From: Frankiales bacterium
Lineage (GTDB): Bacteria; Actinomycetota; Actinomycetes; Mycobacteriales; Jatrophihabitantaceae
DNA: 49,976 bases
Assembly: GCA_025966315.1 (NCBI GenBank)
Contig: JAOPUZ010000013.1
Location: 1-49,976 of the forward strand
Direction: 5' to 3'
Part shown: one piece after another, positions 20,026-29,049 of the stretch
Layout: each line of letters opens with the position of its first letter
How positions within the stretch are numbered: position 1 is the stretch's first letter
The notes under the pieces: generated by a model
Seen by the model: the letters and a program-made list of their open reading frames with translations, nothing else
The model's database searches: none
Told to the model about the DNA's origin: nothing
Translations under genes and position numbers: made by a program

Positions 20026-21452
20026 CAACCATTCCCGAACGCGTACTTACTCAGGACGAGCAGATCGATGCCCTGTCGAAGTACAACTACGGGTGGGCCG
20101 ACTCTGACGTCGCCGGCACCGCCGCCAAGCGAGGCCTCAGCGAGGACGTCGTGCGCGACATCTCCTCGAAGAAGAGCGAGCCGGACTGGATCCTCGAGCG
20201 ACGGCTGAAGGCCCTCGAGATCTTCCGCAAGAAGCCCATGCCCAACTGGGGTTCGGACCTGTCAGGCATCGACTTCGAGAACATCAAATACTTCGTACGG
20301 TCGACCGAGAAGCAGGCGGCCACCTGGGACGACCTGCCGGCCGACATCAAGAACACCTACGACAAGCTGGGCATCCCGGAGGCCGAGAAGGCCCGGCTGG
20401 TGTCCGGTGTGGCGGCTCAGTACGAGTCCGAGGTCGTCTATCACAAGATCAACGAGGAGCTCGAGCGTCAGGGTGTCATCTTCCTGGACACTGACACCGC
20501 GCTGAAGGAACACCCGGAACTCTTCGCCGAGTACTTCGGTTCGGTGATCCCGTCCGGTGACAACAAGTTCGCCGCGCTCAACACCGCGGTCTGGTCGGGC
20601 GGTTCGTTCATCTACGTGCCCAAGGGCGTCCACGTCGAGATCCCGCTGCAGGCCTACTTCCGGATCAACACCGAGAACATGGGCCAGTTCGAGCGCACCT
20701 TGATCATCGTCGACGAGGGCGCGTACGTGCACTACGTCGAGGGCTGCACCGCGCCGATCTACTCCTCCGACTCGCTGCACTCGGCCGTCGTGGAGATCAT
20801 CGTCAAGAAGGGCGCACGCTGCCGCTACACGACGATCCAGAACTGGTCGAACAACGTCTACAACCTGGTCACCAAGCGGGCCGTGGCCCACGAAGGCGCG
20901 ACCATGGAGTGGATCGACGGCAACATCGGATCCAAGGTCACCAGGAAGTACCCGGCGGTCTGGATGGTCGGCGAGCACGCCAAGGGCGAGGTTCTCTCGA
21001 TCGCCTTTGCCGGTGAAGGTCAGCACCAGGACGCGGGCGCCAAGATGGTGCACGCCGCCCCGTACACCTCCTCGACGATCGTGTCCAAGTCGGTGGCTCG
21101 TGGCGGTGGCCGGACGTCTTACCGCGGCCTGGTCCAGGTCGAACCGGGCGCGCATCACAGTGCCTCGACGGTCAAGTGCGACGCGCTGCTGGTCGACACC
21201 ATCTCCCGGTCGGACACCTACCCCTACGTCGATGTCCGCGAGGACGACGTGTCGATGGGTCACGAGGCCACCGTCTCGAAGGTCAGCGAGGATCAGCTGT
21301 TCTACCTGATGAGCCGCGGTCTGACCGAGGATGAGGCCATGGCCACCGTGGTGCGTGGCTTCGTCGAGCCGATTGCCCGTGAGCTGCCGATGGAATACGC
21401 GCTCGAGCTGAACCGGCTGATCGAGCTTCAGATGGAAGGCGCGGTCGGTTAA
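20022..21452 (+). CDS. sufB: Fe-S cluster assembly protein SufB
   Basis: Scaffold subunit of the SufBC2D complex on which Fe-S clusters are built. The 476-residue product is full length and uninterrupted, with the family's beta-helix core and conserved segments such as [32 protein letters not shown] and VKCDALLVD. The start is a GTG preceded by GGGAGGAAAC, overlapping the sufR stop. From memory the mycobacterial homologue carries an intein; here the reading frame has none. sufD follows after 3 nt. Confidence 0.96.
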   Translation: MTTIPERVLTQDEQIDALSKYNYGWADSDVAGTAAKRGLSEDVVRDISSKKSEPDWILERRLKALEIFRKKPMPNWGSDLSGIDFENIKYFVRSTEKQAATWDDLPADIKNTYDKLGIPEAEKARLVSGVAAQYESEVVYHKINEELERQGVIFLDTDTALKEHPELFAEYFGSVIPSGDNKFAALNTAVWSGGSFIYVPKGVHVEIPLQAYFRINTENMGQFERTLIIVDEGAYVHYVEGCTAPIYSSDSLHSAVVEIIVKKGARCRYTTIQNWSNNVYNLVTKRAVAHEGATMEWIDGNIGSKVTRKYPAVWMVGEHAKGEVLSIAFAGEGQHQDAGAKMVHAAPYTSSTIVSKSVARGGGRTSYRGLVQVEPGAHHSASTVKCDALLVDTISRSDTYPYVDVREDDVSMGHEATVSKVSEDQLFYLMSRGLTEDEAMATVVRGFVEPIARELPMEYALELNRLIELQMEGAVG

Positions 21453-21455
21453 TCA

Positions 21456-22628
21456 GTGACTGCTATCGATACAAACAACCAGCAAGCGCCGCACAGTCAC
21501 GGTCTGCCCGTTGCCGGTTCGACCGGCAGCGGGTCCCCGCCGGAACGCTTCACCTCGCGTAACCCGGACGACTTCGCGGTCCCGACCGGCCGGGAAGAAG
21601 AGTGGCGCTTCACGCCGCTGCGCAAACTCCGGCCGATGTTCAACAGCTTCCAGGTGGACAGCACGATTCGTCCGACCTGGGTCGCTCCGGCCGAGGTGAC
21701 AATCGAGGTGGTTGCGGCCGACGACGCCCTCATCGGCTCGGTGCTGCGACCGGCCGATCGGGTCAGTGCCCTGGCCCTGGCCAACGTCCGGCACGCCTTG
21801 GTCGTCCGGATTCCGGCCGGCATCGAACTCAGCGAACCCGTCTGGGTGACGATCACCGGCAAGCCTGGCCTGAACTACGGGCACGTCGTCATCGACGCGG
21901 CGCCGAACTCGAAGGCGACCGTCATCCTCGATCACGTCGGCAGCGCGAGCCTGGCCGCCAACGTCGAAACCATCGTCGGCGACGGAGCAAACCTGACCGT
22001 CGTCTCGGTCCAGGACTGGGACGCGGACACCATTCACTTGGCCGCGCTGGCCACCCGGGTCAATCGGGACGCCAAGCTGACCCATGTCGTGATCAACCTC
22101 GGTGGCTCGATCGTCCGGCTCACCCCGACCGTCGAGTTCGGCGGTCCGGGCGCACAGGCCGAGCTGTACGGCTTGTCCTTCGCCGGCGACGGGCAACACC
22201 AGGAGTCGCGGTTGCACGTCGACCATGCCGTGCCCAACTGCTCGTCCAACGTCGTCTACAAGTCGGCGCTGGACGGCGAGACGGCCCGCACGGTGTGGAT
22301 CGGGGACGTACGTATCCGGCCGGCCGCGACCGGTACCAGCACCTACGAGCTGAACCGCAACCTGTTGCTGTCCGACGGGGCCCGCGCGGACTCGGTGCCC
22401 AACCTCGAGATCGAGACCGGTGAAATCGCCGGGGCCGGGCACGCCAGCGCTACCGGCCGCTTCGATGATCTGCAGCTGTTTTACCTACAGTCGCGGGGCA
22501 TTCCCGAGGAAGACGCCCGGCGCCTGGTGGTGCGCGGATTCTTCAACGACATCCTCAAGTACATCAAGGTCGAGGCACTGCACGATCGGCTGATGGACAC
22601 CATCCTGACCCGGCTGGGCGCCAAGTAG
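21456..22628 (+). CDS. sufD: Fe-S cluster assembly protein SufD
   Basis: Partner of SufB in the SufBC2D scaffold, involved in iron entry. The 390-residue protein shows the N-terminal REEEWRFTPLRKL motif typical of actinobacterial SufD, the right-handed beta-helix middle, and the C-terminal GRFDDLQLFYLQSRGIPEEDARRLVVRGFF block shared with SufB. The GTG start is 3 nt after the sufB stop, and the next gene starts 2 nt after its stop, so translation is probably coupled. Confidence 0.95.
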   Translation: MTAIDTNNQQAPHSHGLPVAGSTGSGSPPERFTSRNPDDFAVPTGREEEWRFTPLRKLRPMFNSFQVDSTIRPTWVAPAEVTIEVVAADDALIGSVLRPADRVSALALANVRHALVVRIPAGIELSEPVWVTITGKPGLNYGHVVIDAAPNSKATVILDHVGSASLAANVETIVGDGANLTVVSVQDWDADTIHLAALATRVNRDAKLTHVVINLGGSIVRLTPTVEFGGPGAQAELYGLSFAGDGQHQESRLHVDHAVPNCSSNVVYKSALDGETARTVWIGDVRIRPAATGTSTYELNRNLLLSDGARADSVPNLEIETGEIAGAGHASATGRFDDLQLFYLQSRGIPEEDARRLVVRGFFNDILKYIKVEALHDRLMDTILTRLGAK

Positions 22629-22630
22629 TC

Positions 22631-22936
22631 ATGAGTACCAAGCTCTGCGCACTGGACCAGCTGGTCGACGGCGAACCGCTTCGCGTCGAGCTGGACGAGA
22701 TCGACATCGCCGTGATCAAGGTGGCCGACGCCATCTTCGCCATCGAGGATGTCTGCTCGCACGCCGAGGTTCCGCTGTCCGACGGCGCGGTGTCGGATTG
22801 CACGATCGAGTGCGAGCTGCACGGTTCGCGTTTCGATCTGCGGACCGGCAAGCCGACCGGGCCACCGGCAACCCGGCCCGTTCCGGTGTTCCCGACGTCG
22901 GTCGTCGACGGCCACGTGTTCGCCGACATCAGTTAG
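22631..22936 (+). CDS. Rieske-type [2Fe-2S] ferredoxin (non-heme iron dioxygenase ferredoxin-like)
   Basis: A 101-residue single-domain Rieske protein of the BphF/NirD-like class. The cluster ligands are Cys42 and His44 (VCSHAEVPLSDG) and Cys61 and His64 (CELHGSRFD). It has no membrane anchor, so it is a soluble electron carrier. Its place between sufD and sufC is common in actinobacteria and suggests it supplies electrons during cluster assembly or uses the clusters; neither is shown by the sequence. It begins 2 nt after sufD. Confidence 0.93.
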   Translation: MSTKLCALDQLVDGEPLRVELDEIDIAVIKVADAIFAIEDVCSHAEVPLSDGAVSDCTIECELHGSRFDLRTGKPTGPPATRPVPVFPTSVVDGHVFADIS

Positions 22937-22990
22937 CCGCCCGACTTTCAATTTCACGCAGTCAGCCATCCAGCAGGGAGACACCACGAC

Positions 22991-23773
22991 ATGTCCACAC
23001 TCGAGATCCGCGACCTGCACGTCTCGGTTAATGCCGTTGGCGCCGACGCCTCCGACACCCCCACGGAGATCTTGAAGGGGGTCGACCTCACCGTCAATTC
23101 CCAAGAGACCCACGCCATCATGGGACCGAACGGCTCCGGCAAGTCGACGTTGGCGTACTCGATCGCCGGCCACCCGAAGTACACCGTGACCAGCGGGCAG
23201 GTGCTGCTCGACGGGCAGGACGTGTTGGCCATGACGGTGGACGAGCGGGCCCGGGCCGGGCTCTTCCTGGCCATGCAGTATCCGGTCGAGGTTCCGGGCG
23301 TGTCGGTGTCGAACTTCCTGCGGACGGCCGCGACCGCGGTCCGCGGCGAAGCACCCAAGCTGCGCACCTGGATCAAAGAAGTCGGTGACGCGATGAAGGA
23401 CCTCGAGATGGACAAGGCGTTCGCCGAGCGCAACGTCAACGAGGGCTTCTCCGGTGGCGAGAAGAAGCGCCACGAGATCCTGCAGATGGCGCTGCTCAAG
23501 CCGAAGATCGCGATCCTGGACGAGACCGACTCGGGCCTGGACGTCGACGCGCTCCGGGTGGTGTCCCAGGGCGTGAACAAGGTCCGCGAGACCGGGGTCG
23601 GCACCCTGCTGATCACCCACTACACGCGCATCCTGCGTTACGTCCACCCCGACTTCGTCCACGTCTTCTTCGACGGGCGCATCGTTCAGTCCGGCGGCGC
23701 GGAACTGGCCGACGAACTGGAGACGAGCGGTTACGCCCGCTTCGGTGTCAACGAGACCGCTGCCGCCGGCTGA
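22991..23773 (+). CDS. sufC: Fe-S cluster assembly ATPase SufC
   Basis: ABC-type ATPase of the SufBC2D complex. The 260-residue protein has Walker A GPNGSGKST (about residues 44-52), the SufC-type signature FSGGEKKRHEILQMALLKP and Walker B IAILDETDSGLD. The ATG is preceded by AGGGAG. A 54-nt gap separates it from the Rieske gene, the largest in the operon, but no promoter or terminator is evident there. Confidence 0.96.
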   Translation: MSTLEIRDLHVSVNAVGADASDTPTEILKGVDLTVNSQETHAIMGPNGSGKSTLAYSIAGHPKYTVTSGQVLLDGQDVLAMTVDERARAGLFLAMQYPVEVPGVSVSNFLRTAATAVRGEAPKLRTWIKEVGDAMKDLEMDKAFAERNVNEGFSGGEKKRHEILQMALLKPKIAILDETDSGLDVDALRVVSQGVNKVRETGVGTLLITHYTRILRYVHPDFVHVFFDGRIVQSGGAELADELETSGYARFGVNETAAAG

Positions 23774-23820
23774 TCCGTCCGGCCCCGAGAAACCACACTT
23801 CCTGCTGAGAGAAGACGATC

Positions 23821-25071
23821 GTGTTCGACGTTGAGGTGATCCGTAAGGACTTCCCGATCCTGTCCCGAGAGGTGCACGGGGTCCCGCTGGTCTACCTGGA
23901 TTCGGCGAACAGCGCCCAGAAACCGCAGGTGGTCATTGACGCCGAGTCCGATCTGTACGCCCACCATTACTCGAACGTCGCCCGCGCGGTGCATACCCTC
24001 GGCTCCGAGGCCACCACCGCCTACGAGGGCGCCCGCGACACCGTGGCCCGCTTCATCAACGCGCCCCGTCGCGAAGAAGTGATCTTCACCAAGAACATCA
24101 CCGAGGCCCTGAACCTGCTGGCGTACTCGTTCTCCAATGCGACCACCTTCCCAGGCGCGGATCAATTCCGGCTCGGGCCGAACGACAACATCGTGGTCAC
24201 CGAGATGGAACACCACTCGAACATCGTGCCCTGGCAGTTGCTGGCCCAGCGCACGGGCGCGGAGTTCCGGTTCATCCCGATCGACGACGAAGGACGCCTG
24301 GACGAGTCCGCGCTGGACACGCTGATCGACACCAACACCAAGCTCGTGTCCTTCGTGTACCAGTCGAACGCGCTGGGCACGATCAACCCGGTCGCCGAAC
24401 TGGCTGCTCGCGCTCGGGCGGTCGGGGCGTTGTCGATCGTCGACGCCGCGCAGGCGGCGCCGCATCTGCCGCTGGACGTTCAGGCCCTCGGCGTGGATTT
24501 TCTGGCCTTCACCGGGCACAAGGTCTACGGGCCGACGGGCATCGGGGTCCTGTGGGGTCGTTACGACCTGTTGGCCGCCCTGCCTCCTTTCCTCGGCGGT
24601 GGCGAGATGATCGAAACCGTCTCGATGCAGGGCAGCACGTACGCCGAGCCGCCGCACCGGTTCGAGGCTGGCACGCCGATGATCGCGCAAGCGCCGGCCC
24701 TGGCCGCGGCAATCGACTACCTGACCGCGCTCGGGATGGACAATGTCCGCGCTCACGAAGGGGCGATCACGGGCTACGCGCTGGAACGGCTGGCCACCGT
24801 GCCCGGGCTGCGGATCATCGGCCCGAGCACCAATCATGATCGAGGGGCGGCCATCTCGTTCACCCTCGAAGGCATCCACCCGCACGACGTCGCGCAGTTG
24901 CTCGACGAGCGCGGAATCGCGGTACGCGCCGGGCATCACTGCGCGCGCCCCGTCTGCCTCCGATACGGCATCCCGGCCACCACCCGCGCCTCGTTCGGGA
25001 TCTACACCACGAACGCCGAGATCGACGCCCTGGTCGAGGGACTTTCGGCAGTGCAGGCGATGTTTGGATGA
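23821..25071 (+). CDS. sufS: Cysteine desulfurase SufS
   Basis: PLP enzyme that takes sulfur from cysteine for cluster assembly. The 416-residue protein has the PLP lysine Lys234 in FTGHKVYGPTG, HHSN at about 131-134, and the catalytic Cys374 in RAGHHCARP, typical of group II (SufS) enzymes. The GTG start at 23821 follows a short purine-rich stretch. SufU, its sulfur acceptor, is encoded 34 nt downstream. Confidence 0.95.
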   Translation: MFDVEVIRKDFPILSREVHGVPLVYLDSANSAQKPQVVIDAESDLYAHHYSNVARAVHTLGSEATTAYEGARDTVARFINAPRREEVIFTKNITEALNLLAYSFSNATTFPGADQFRLGPNDNIVVTEMEHHSNIVPWQLLAQRTGAEFRFIPIDDEGRLDESALDTLIDTNTKLVSFVYQSNALGTINPVAELAARARAVGALSIVDAAQAAPHLPLDVQALGVDFLAFTGHKVYGPTGIGVLWGRYDLLAALPPFLGGGEMIETVSMQGSTYAEPPHRFEAGTPMIAQAPALAAAIDYLTALGMDNVRAHEGAITGYALERLATVPGLRIIGPSTNHDRGAAISFTLEGIHPHDVAQLLDERGIAVRAGHHCARPVCLRYGIPATTRASFGIYTTNAEIDALVEGLSAVQAMFG

Positions 25072-25105
25072 ACGTGAAGACGAGTTGCTGTTTAGGGGCG
25101 CAGTC

Positions 25106-25567
25106 ATGACGACATCGCAGGATTCGATGTACCAGGCGATCATCCTGGACCATTACAAGCACCCGCAGCATCGGGGTGAGTTGGCGGACTTCGACGCCGA
25201 GGTCCACCACGTGAACCCGACCTGTGGGGACGAGGTGACGCTGCGGGTGAGGGTGACCGACGGCGAGATCGCCGAGCTGGGCTGGGTCGGCGAAGGATGT
25301 TCGATCAGCCAGGCATCCACCTCCGTGATGAGCGATCTGGTCACCGGTTCGACCGTGTCCAATGCGCTGGGCCTGCAAGAGAAGTTCCTGGAACTCATGC
25401 AGTCCCAGGGCAACGTCGCGCTGTCCGAACAGGACCTGGAGTCCCTGGACGACGCGATCGCCTTCGAAGGCGTGTCGAAATACCCGGCGCGGGTCAAGTG
25501 CGCGCTGCTCGGTTGGATGGCCATGAAATCCGCGGTCGCCTCGGCGACCTCCAAAAGCGAAGCCTGA
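25106..25567 (+). CDS. sufU: Sulfur acceptor SufU
   Basis: SufU accepts persulfide sulfur from SufS and passes it to the SufBCD scaffold. The 153-residue protein has the zinc and sulfur-transfer ligands Cys40 and Asp42 (PTCGDEV), Cys65 (GEGCSIS) and Cys132 (VKCALLGW), and the SufU-specific insertion relative to IscU. The reading frame is open upstream through sufS, but homology begins at the ATG at 25106 (MTTSQDSMYQAIILDHYKHP). Confidence 0.95.
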   Translation: MTTSQDSMYQAIILDHYKHPQHRGELADFDAEVHHVNPTCGDEVTLRVRVTDGEIAELGWVGEGCSISQASTSVMSDLVTGSTVSNALGLQEKFLELMQSQGNVALSEQDLESLDDAIAFEGVSKYPARVKCALLGWMAMKSAVASATSKSEA

Positions 25568-25576
25568 GGAGTTTCA

Positions 25577-25921
25577 ATGACCGAGACCGTCGCTATGCCC
25601 GTACCTTCCCTGGACGATGTCGAAGAGGCGTTGCGTGATGTCGTGGACCCCGAACTAGGCATCAACGTGGTGGACCTCGGCCTGATCTACGGCTTGGACA
25701 TCGCCGACGACGCGACGGTCACCGTCGATATGACGCTGACGTCGGCGGCCTGCCCATTGACTGACGTGATCGAGGAACAGGCCAACACCGCGCTGACCGG
25801 TGGGCCGAAGCCACTCGCGAGCGCAATCAAGATCAACTGGGTCTGGATGCCGCCGTGGGGTCCGGACAAGATCACGGACGAGGGCCGCGAACAACTGCGG
25901 GCGCTCGGCTTCAACGTCTGA
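25577..25921 (+). CDS. sufT: DUF59/MIP18 family Fe-S assembly protein (SufT-like)
   Basis: A 114-residue DUF59 protein, the last gene of the suf operon. It has the family DPELG motif (residues 24-28), VVDLGLIYGL and a conserved Cys59 in LTSAACPLTD. Family members help mature Fe-S proteins in bacteria and eukaryotes (MIP18). It begins 9 nt after sufU with GAGGAG at the junction. A very strong hairpin follows its stop. Confidence 0.92.
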   Translation: MTETVAMPVPSLDDVEEALRDVVDPELGINVVDLGLIYGLDIADDATVTVDMTLTSAACPLTDVIEEQANTALTGGPKPLASAIKINWVWMPPWGPDKITDEGREQLRALGFNV

Positions 25922-25934
25922 GCTCCGAGCCGCG

Positions 25935-25983
25935 AACTTTTGAAGGGTTCTGCACCAGATAGGTGCAGAACCCTTCAAAAGTT
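25935..25983. terminator. 22-bp perfect hairpin closing the suf operon
   Basis: The left arm (25935-25956) and right arm (25962-25983) are exact reverse complements over 22 bp, separated by the 5-nt loop AGATA. The arms begin AACTTTTGAAGGG. It lies 14 nt after the sufT stop. The following bases give only a weak U-tract. It is AT-richer than its surroundings and is symmetric, so it may act on both strands or be a small repeat element. Confidence 0.75.
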
Positions 25984-25994
25984 TGACCGCTCGG

Positions 25995-26000
25995 TAGCCT
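25995..26000 (+). promoter_or_regulatory. -10 box of the acyltransferase gene, probably leaderless
   Basis: TAGCCT with the ATG of the next gene beginning 8 nt later. It lies 12 bp after the hairpin that ends the suf operon, so the acyltransferase is an independent unit. No clear -35 is seen. Confidence 0.45.
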
Positions 26001-26008
26001 GAAGCCCA

Positions 26009-27205
26009 ATGCCGACCACCAGCGCAGCGATGACGGAGCAGCCCCGGTACGCCGATCGGCCGACTGGGCCGGCCAGGCTGCCCTCGATCACCGGGCTGCG
26101 CGCAATCGGGGCTTTCGGCGTCTTCGCATATCACGTCCTCACCATCACGCCCCAAACACGATTGACCCAGCCGCTGTTCATGGCTGGCCAGGCCGGCGTC
26201 TCGTTCTTCTTCGTGCTGTCCGGCTTCGTGTTGACCTGGTCGCACCGGCCCGGCGAAGGTGCTGGCAATGCGCGAAACTTCTGGCGGCGCCGGTTCGCCC
26301 GCATCGTGCCCGCTCACGTGGTGACCTGGTTCATCGGGATCTTCGCCGCGCTCGTCCGGTTCGGTTCGTGGCCGACCTTGGCCTCGCTGGGTTTCGGTCT
26401 CACCCTCACCCAGGCCTGGGTGCCGCGCAGCGCGGTCTTCTTCGGCGTGAACGGCGTGGCCTGGTCGCTGTCCGTCGAGGCCCTGTTCTATCTGACTTTC
26501 CCGCTGTGGATCAAGCTGATTCCGCGCGCGTCCAGGTCCATGCTGTTGCTCGGTGCGGCCGGCTGCGTGGCCGTGCTTGCCGCGCTGCAACTGACGACCT
26601 GGGCGGTCGTGGGCAGCGACCGGGTCGTCGATTCGACCCAGACGCCGTTCTGGCTGATCTCGGTCCTGCCGGTCAGCCGGTTGCCCGAATTCCTGCTGGG
26701 CATCCTGTTCGCCTGCTACCTGCGGGCCGGGTACGACTGGCGGCTGCGCCTCGTCCCGGCGTGCGTCATCGCGCTGGTCGCCGCGTACGCCGCCGGCACG
26801 TTTCCGAACGTGGTCGTCGCCGGCTGGCTGACCGCCGTCCCGTTTGCGTTGCTGATCTGCTCGGCGGCGGCCAGCGACAGCGCCGGCGGCCGAAGTGTCT
26901 TCGCGCGACCCTGGTTCGTACGGCTGGGGGAGTGGTCCTTCGCGTTCTACCTCTGCCATCAGCTGGTCTTGCGCTTCCTCAGCAAGCTGTGGCCGAGCGG
27001 GCACTGGCTGCTGCTGGAGGTGGCCATCGCGCTGACGTTGTCGGTCGCCGCGGCCGCGCTCCTGTACCGCTACGTCGAGGTACCGGCCGAGCGGCGGCTG
27101 CGGCCCGGGCGCAGCCTGAACGGGCCGCCGACCAGCACCGCTGACAGTGCAGCGCTGAGGGCCGGCGCGGCTGGCACTTCGTTGGCTGGCGGCCGGCGCC
27201 GCTAG
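26009..27205 (+). CDS. Acyltransferase 3 family membrane protein
   Basis: A 398-residue OafA-type (acyltransferase 3) integral membrane protein, likely to acylate a cell-surface sugar or lipid. The N-terminus has the family pattern LPSITGLRAIGAFGVFAYHV with the catalytic-type His (about residue 43), then SFFFVLSGFVLTW and RRRFARIVPAHVV. About ten hydrophobic segments follow. There is no C-terminal SGNH domain. The acceptor is unknown. The ATG start is set by the nearby -10 box. Confidence 0.9.
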   Translation: MPTTSAAMTEQPRYADRPTGPARLPSITGLRAIGAFGVFAYHVLTITPQTRLTQPLFMAGQAGVSFFFVLSGFVLTWSHRPGEGAGNARNFWRRRFARIVPAHVVTWFIGIFAALVRFGSWPTLASLGFGLTLTQAWVPRSAVFFGVNGVAWSLSVEALFYLTFPLWIKLIPRASRSMLLLGAAGCVAVLAALQLTTWAVVGSDRVVDSTQTPFWLISVLPVSRLPEFLLGILFACYLRAGYDWRLRLVPACVIALVAAYAAGTFPNVVVAGWLTAVPFALLICSAAASDSAGGRSVFARPWFVRLGEWSFAFYLCHQLVLRFLSKLWPSGHWLLLEVAIALTLSVAAAALLYRYVEVPAERRLRPGRSLNGPPTSTADSAALRAGAAGTSLAGGRRR

Positions 27206-27261
27206 AGCGTGCGGGCCGAGAAGGTGTCGCACGAGTGACGAAAGCGCGCGTTTTCGTGCGG

Positions 27262-27267
27262 TAATCT
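27262..27267 (+). promoter_or_regulatory. -10 box upstream of the ABC-F gene
   Basis: TAATCT, a good TANNNT match, ends 11 nt before the ATG at 27279. The mRNA leader would be only a few nucleotides. Confidence 0.4.
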
Positions 27268-27278
27268 TGGGGTACCCC

Positions 27279-28882
27279 ATGATCACCGCAACCGACCTCG
27301 AACTGCGCGCCGGTGCGCGGATTTTGCTGAATCCAACCACCCTGCGCGTCCAAGCCGGCGACCGAATCGGTCTGGTTGGACGAAACGGGGCGGGCAAGAC
27401 CACCAGCCTGCGTGTCCTCGCCGCCGAAACCCAGCCGCACGGTGGCGGGATCGCCAGCAACGGCCCGGTCGGCTACCTGCCTCAGGACCCGCGCACCGGT
27501 GACCTCGAGCAGACGGCCGGCGACCGGGTGCTGTCCGCACGTGGGCTGGACGAGCTCCGCAACGGTCTGGTCGAGGTTGGCTTGGCGCTGGCCGACGATC
27601 CCACCAGCGACGCGCTGGTTCGCCGGTACGGCAACCTCGAAGAGCGCTTCTCCGGACTTGGCGGCTATGCCGCCGAGGCGGACGCAGCCCGGATCTGTGC
27701 CCATCTGGGTCTACCCGAGCGAGTCTTGAGTCAACCGGTGGGCACCCTGTCGGGTGGCCAGCGCCGCCGGATCGAACTGGCCCGGATCCTGTTCGCCGAC
27801 TCCGCCGGTGAACCGACCACGCTGCTGCTGGACGAGCCCACCAACCACCTGGACGCGGACTCGATCGGCTGGCTCCGCGACTTCCTGAAGGGCCATCGTG
27901 GCGGCCTGATCGTGATCAGCCACGATGTCGAACTGCTGGACGCGGTGGTCAACAAGGTCTGGTACCTGGACGCGAACCGGGCCGAGATCGACGTCTATAA
28001 CGTCGGCTGGAAGACCTACCAGAAACAACGCGAGGCCGACGAGCGTCGCCGCCATCGCGAGCGTGCCAACGCCGAGCGCAAGATCGATTCGCTCACGACC
28101 CAGGCCGACAAGATGCGAGCCAAGGCGACCAAGGCGCGGGCCGCTCAGCAGATGCTGCGCCGGGCCGAGGCATTGAGCGCGGGCCTATCCGACGTCCGGG
28201 CCAATGACAAGGTCGCCAAGCTGCGGTTCCCGGATCCGGCGCCGTGCGGCAAAACCCCGTTGACCGCGGAGGGCCTGTCCAAGTCCTACGGCTCACTCGA
28301 GGTCTTCACCGACGTGGATCTGGCCATCGATCGCGGCACCCGGGTGGTCGTCCTCGGGCTGAACGGGGCGGGCAAGACACCCTGCTCCGGCTGCTGGCCG
28401 GCGCCGAGCCGTGCGATACCGGTTCGGTACGGGCCGGCCACGGCCTGCGGCTCGGGTATTACGCGCAGGAGCACGAGACCCTCGACGCCGAGCGCACCGT
28501 GCTGGAGAACATGCGCAGCTCCGCACCGGATCCGGCTGACCTGCAATTGCGCAGCGTGCTGGGGGCGTTCCTGTTCTCCGGGGACGACGTCGACAAACCA
28601 GCCGGTGTGCTGTCCGGCGGCGAGAAGACCCGGCTGGCGTTGGCCATGCTGGTGACCAGCGCGGCGAACGTCCTGCTGCTCGACGAGCCAACTAACAACC
28701 TGGACCCGGCCAGTCGTGAGCAGGTGCTCGAGGCGTTGCGTCGTTATAGCGGCGCGATCGTGCTGGTGACCCACGACGAGGGCGCCGTGGAGGCGCTCGA
28801 CCCGGACAAGGTGATTTTGCTGCCGGACGGTATCGAGGACAGCTGGAGCGCCGACCTCGCCGATCTGGTCGCTTTAGCCTGA
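27279..28882 (+). pseudogene. ABC-F family ATPase, interrupted by a one-base frameshift
   Basis: This is an ABC-F protein with two ATPase domains and no membrane part, a class that acts on the ribosome (antibiotic resistance or translation control). Domain 1 is intact: Walker A GRNGAGKTT, signature LSGGQRRRIELARIL, Walker B LLLDEPTNHLD. The linker (about residues 245-310) is rich in Lys, Arg and Ala. In domain 2 the frame breaks inside Walker A: GLNGAGKT at 28359-28379 continues as TLLRLLAGAEP only after a shift of one base at about 28377-28380. After the shift the second signature LSGGEKTRLALAML and Walker B LLLDEPTNNLD are intact, ending at 28882. Unshifted, the frame runs to 28655 with an unrelated tail (458 residues). 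The cause could be a real deletion or a sequencing error. The start is the ATG at 27279 (MITATDLELRAGARI), matching homologues. Confidence 0.82.
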
Positions 28883-28904
28883 TCAGCCTGATCAGGCTGA
28901 TCAG
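28879..28904. terminator. 26-bp perfect palindrome after the ABC-F gene
   Basis: The 26 bp from 28879 to 28904 read the same on both strands and are made of repeated CTGATCAG and AGCCTGATC units. It overlaps the ABC-F stop codon (28880-28882). It can form a hairpin but has no U-tract, so it could be a terminator or a protein-binding site. A further GCCTGATC copy follows directly. Confidence 0.5.
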
Positions 28905-29049
28905 CCTGATCGTTCCGCTCGGGCGATGTCCGCTTTGCCCATTGCGGCATTGCTTCGGTCCTGTTAACAAGGTGATGTTGAACACGCCCTGAGAAAATCT
29001 TGCTCGATCAGGGTTCCCACGCGCCGCATCGTCCAGGAAGGGACTCGAG

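Noticed and set aside
20262-22442. Long minus-strand frames (20262-21263 and 21453-22442)
   Set aside because: They mirror sufB and sufD and have low-complexity Val/Asp/Arg composition with no domain.
22481-25143. Minus-strand frames opposite sufC and sufS (22481-23662 and 23731-25143)
   Set aside because: They are shadows of well-supported suf genes, rich in His, Arg and Gln.
25655-27460. 601-codon minus-strand frame
   Set aside because: It runs opposite sufT, the acyltransferase and the ABC-F start, and crosses the strong hairpin. No domain is visible.
28370-28390. Programmed ribosomal frameshift in the ABC-F gene
   Set aside because: No slippery heptamer or downstream structure is visible, and ABC-F genes are not known to use one. 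A deletion or sequencing error is simpler.
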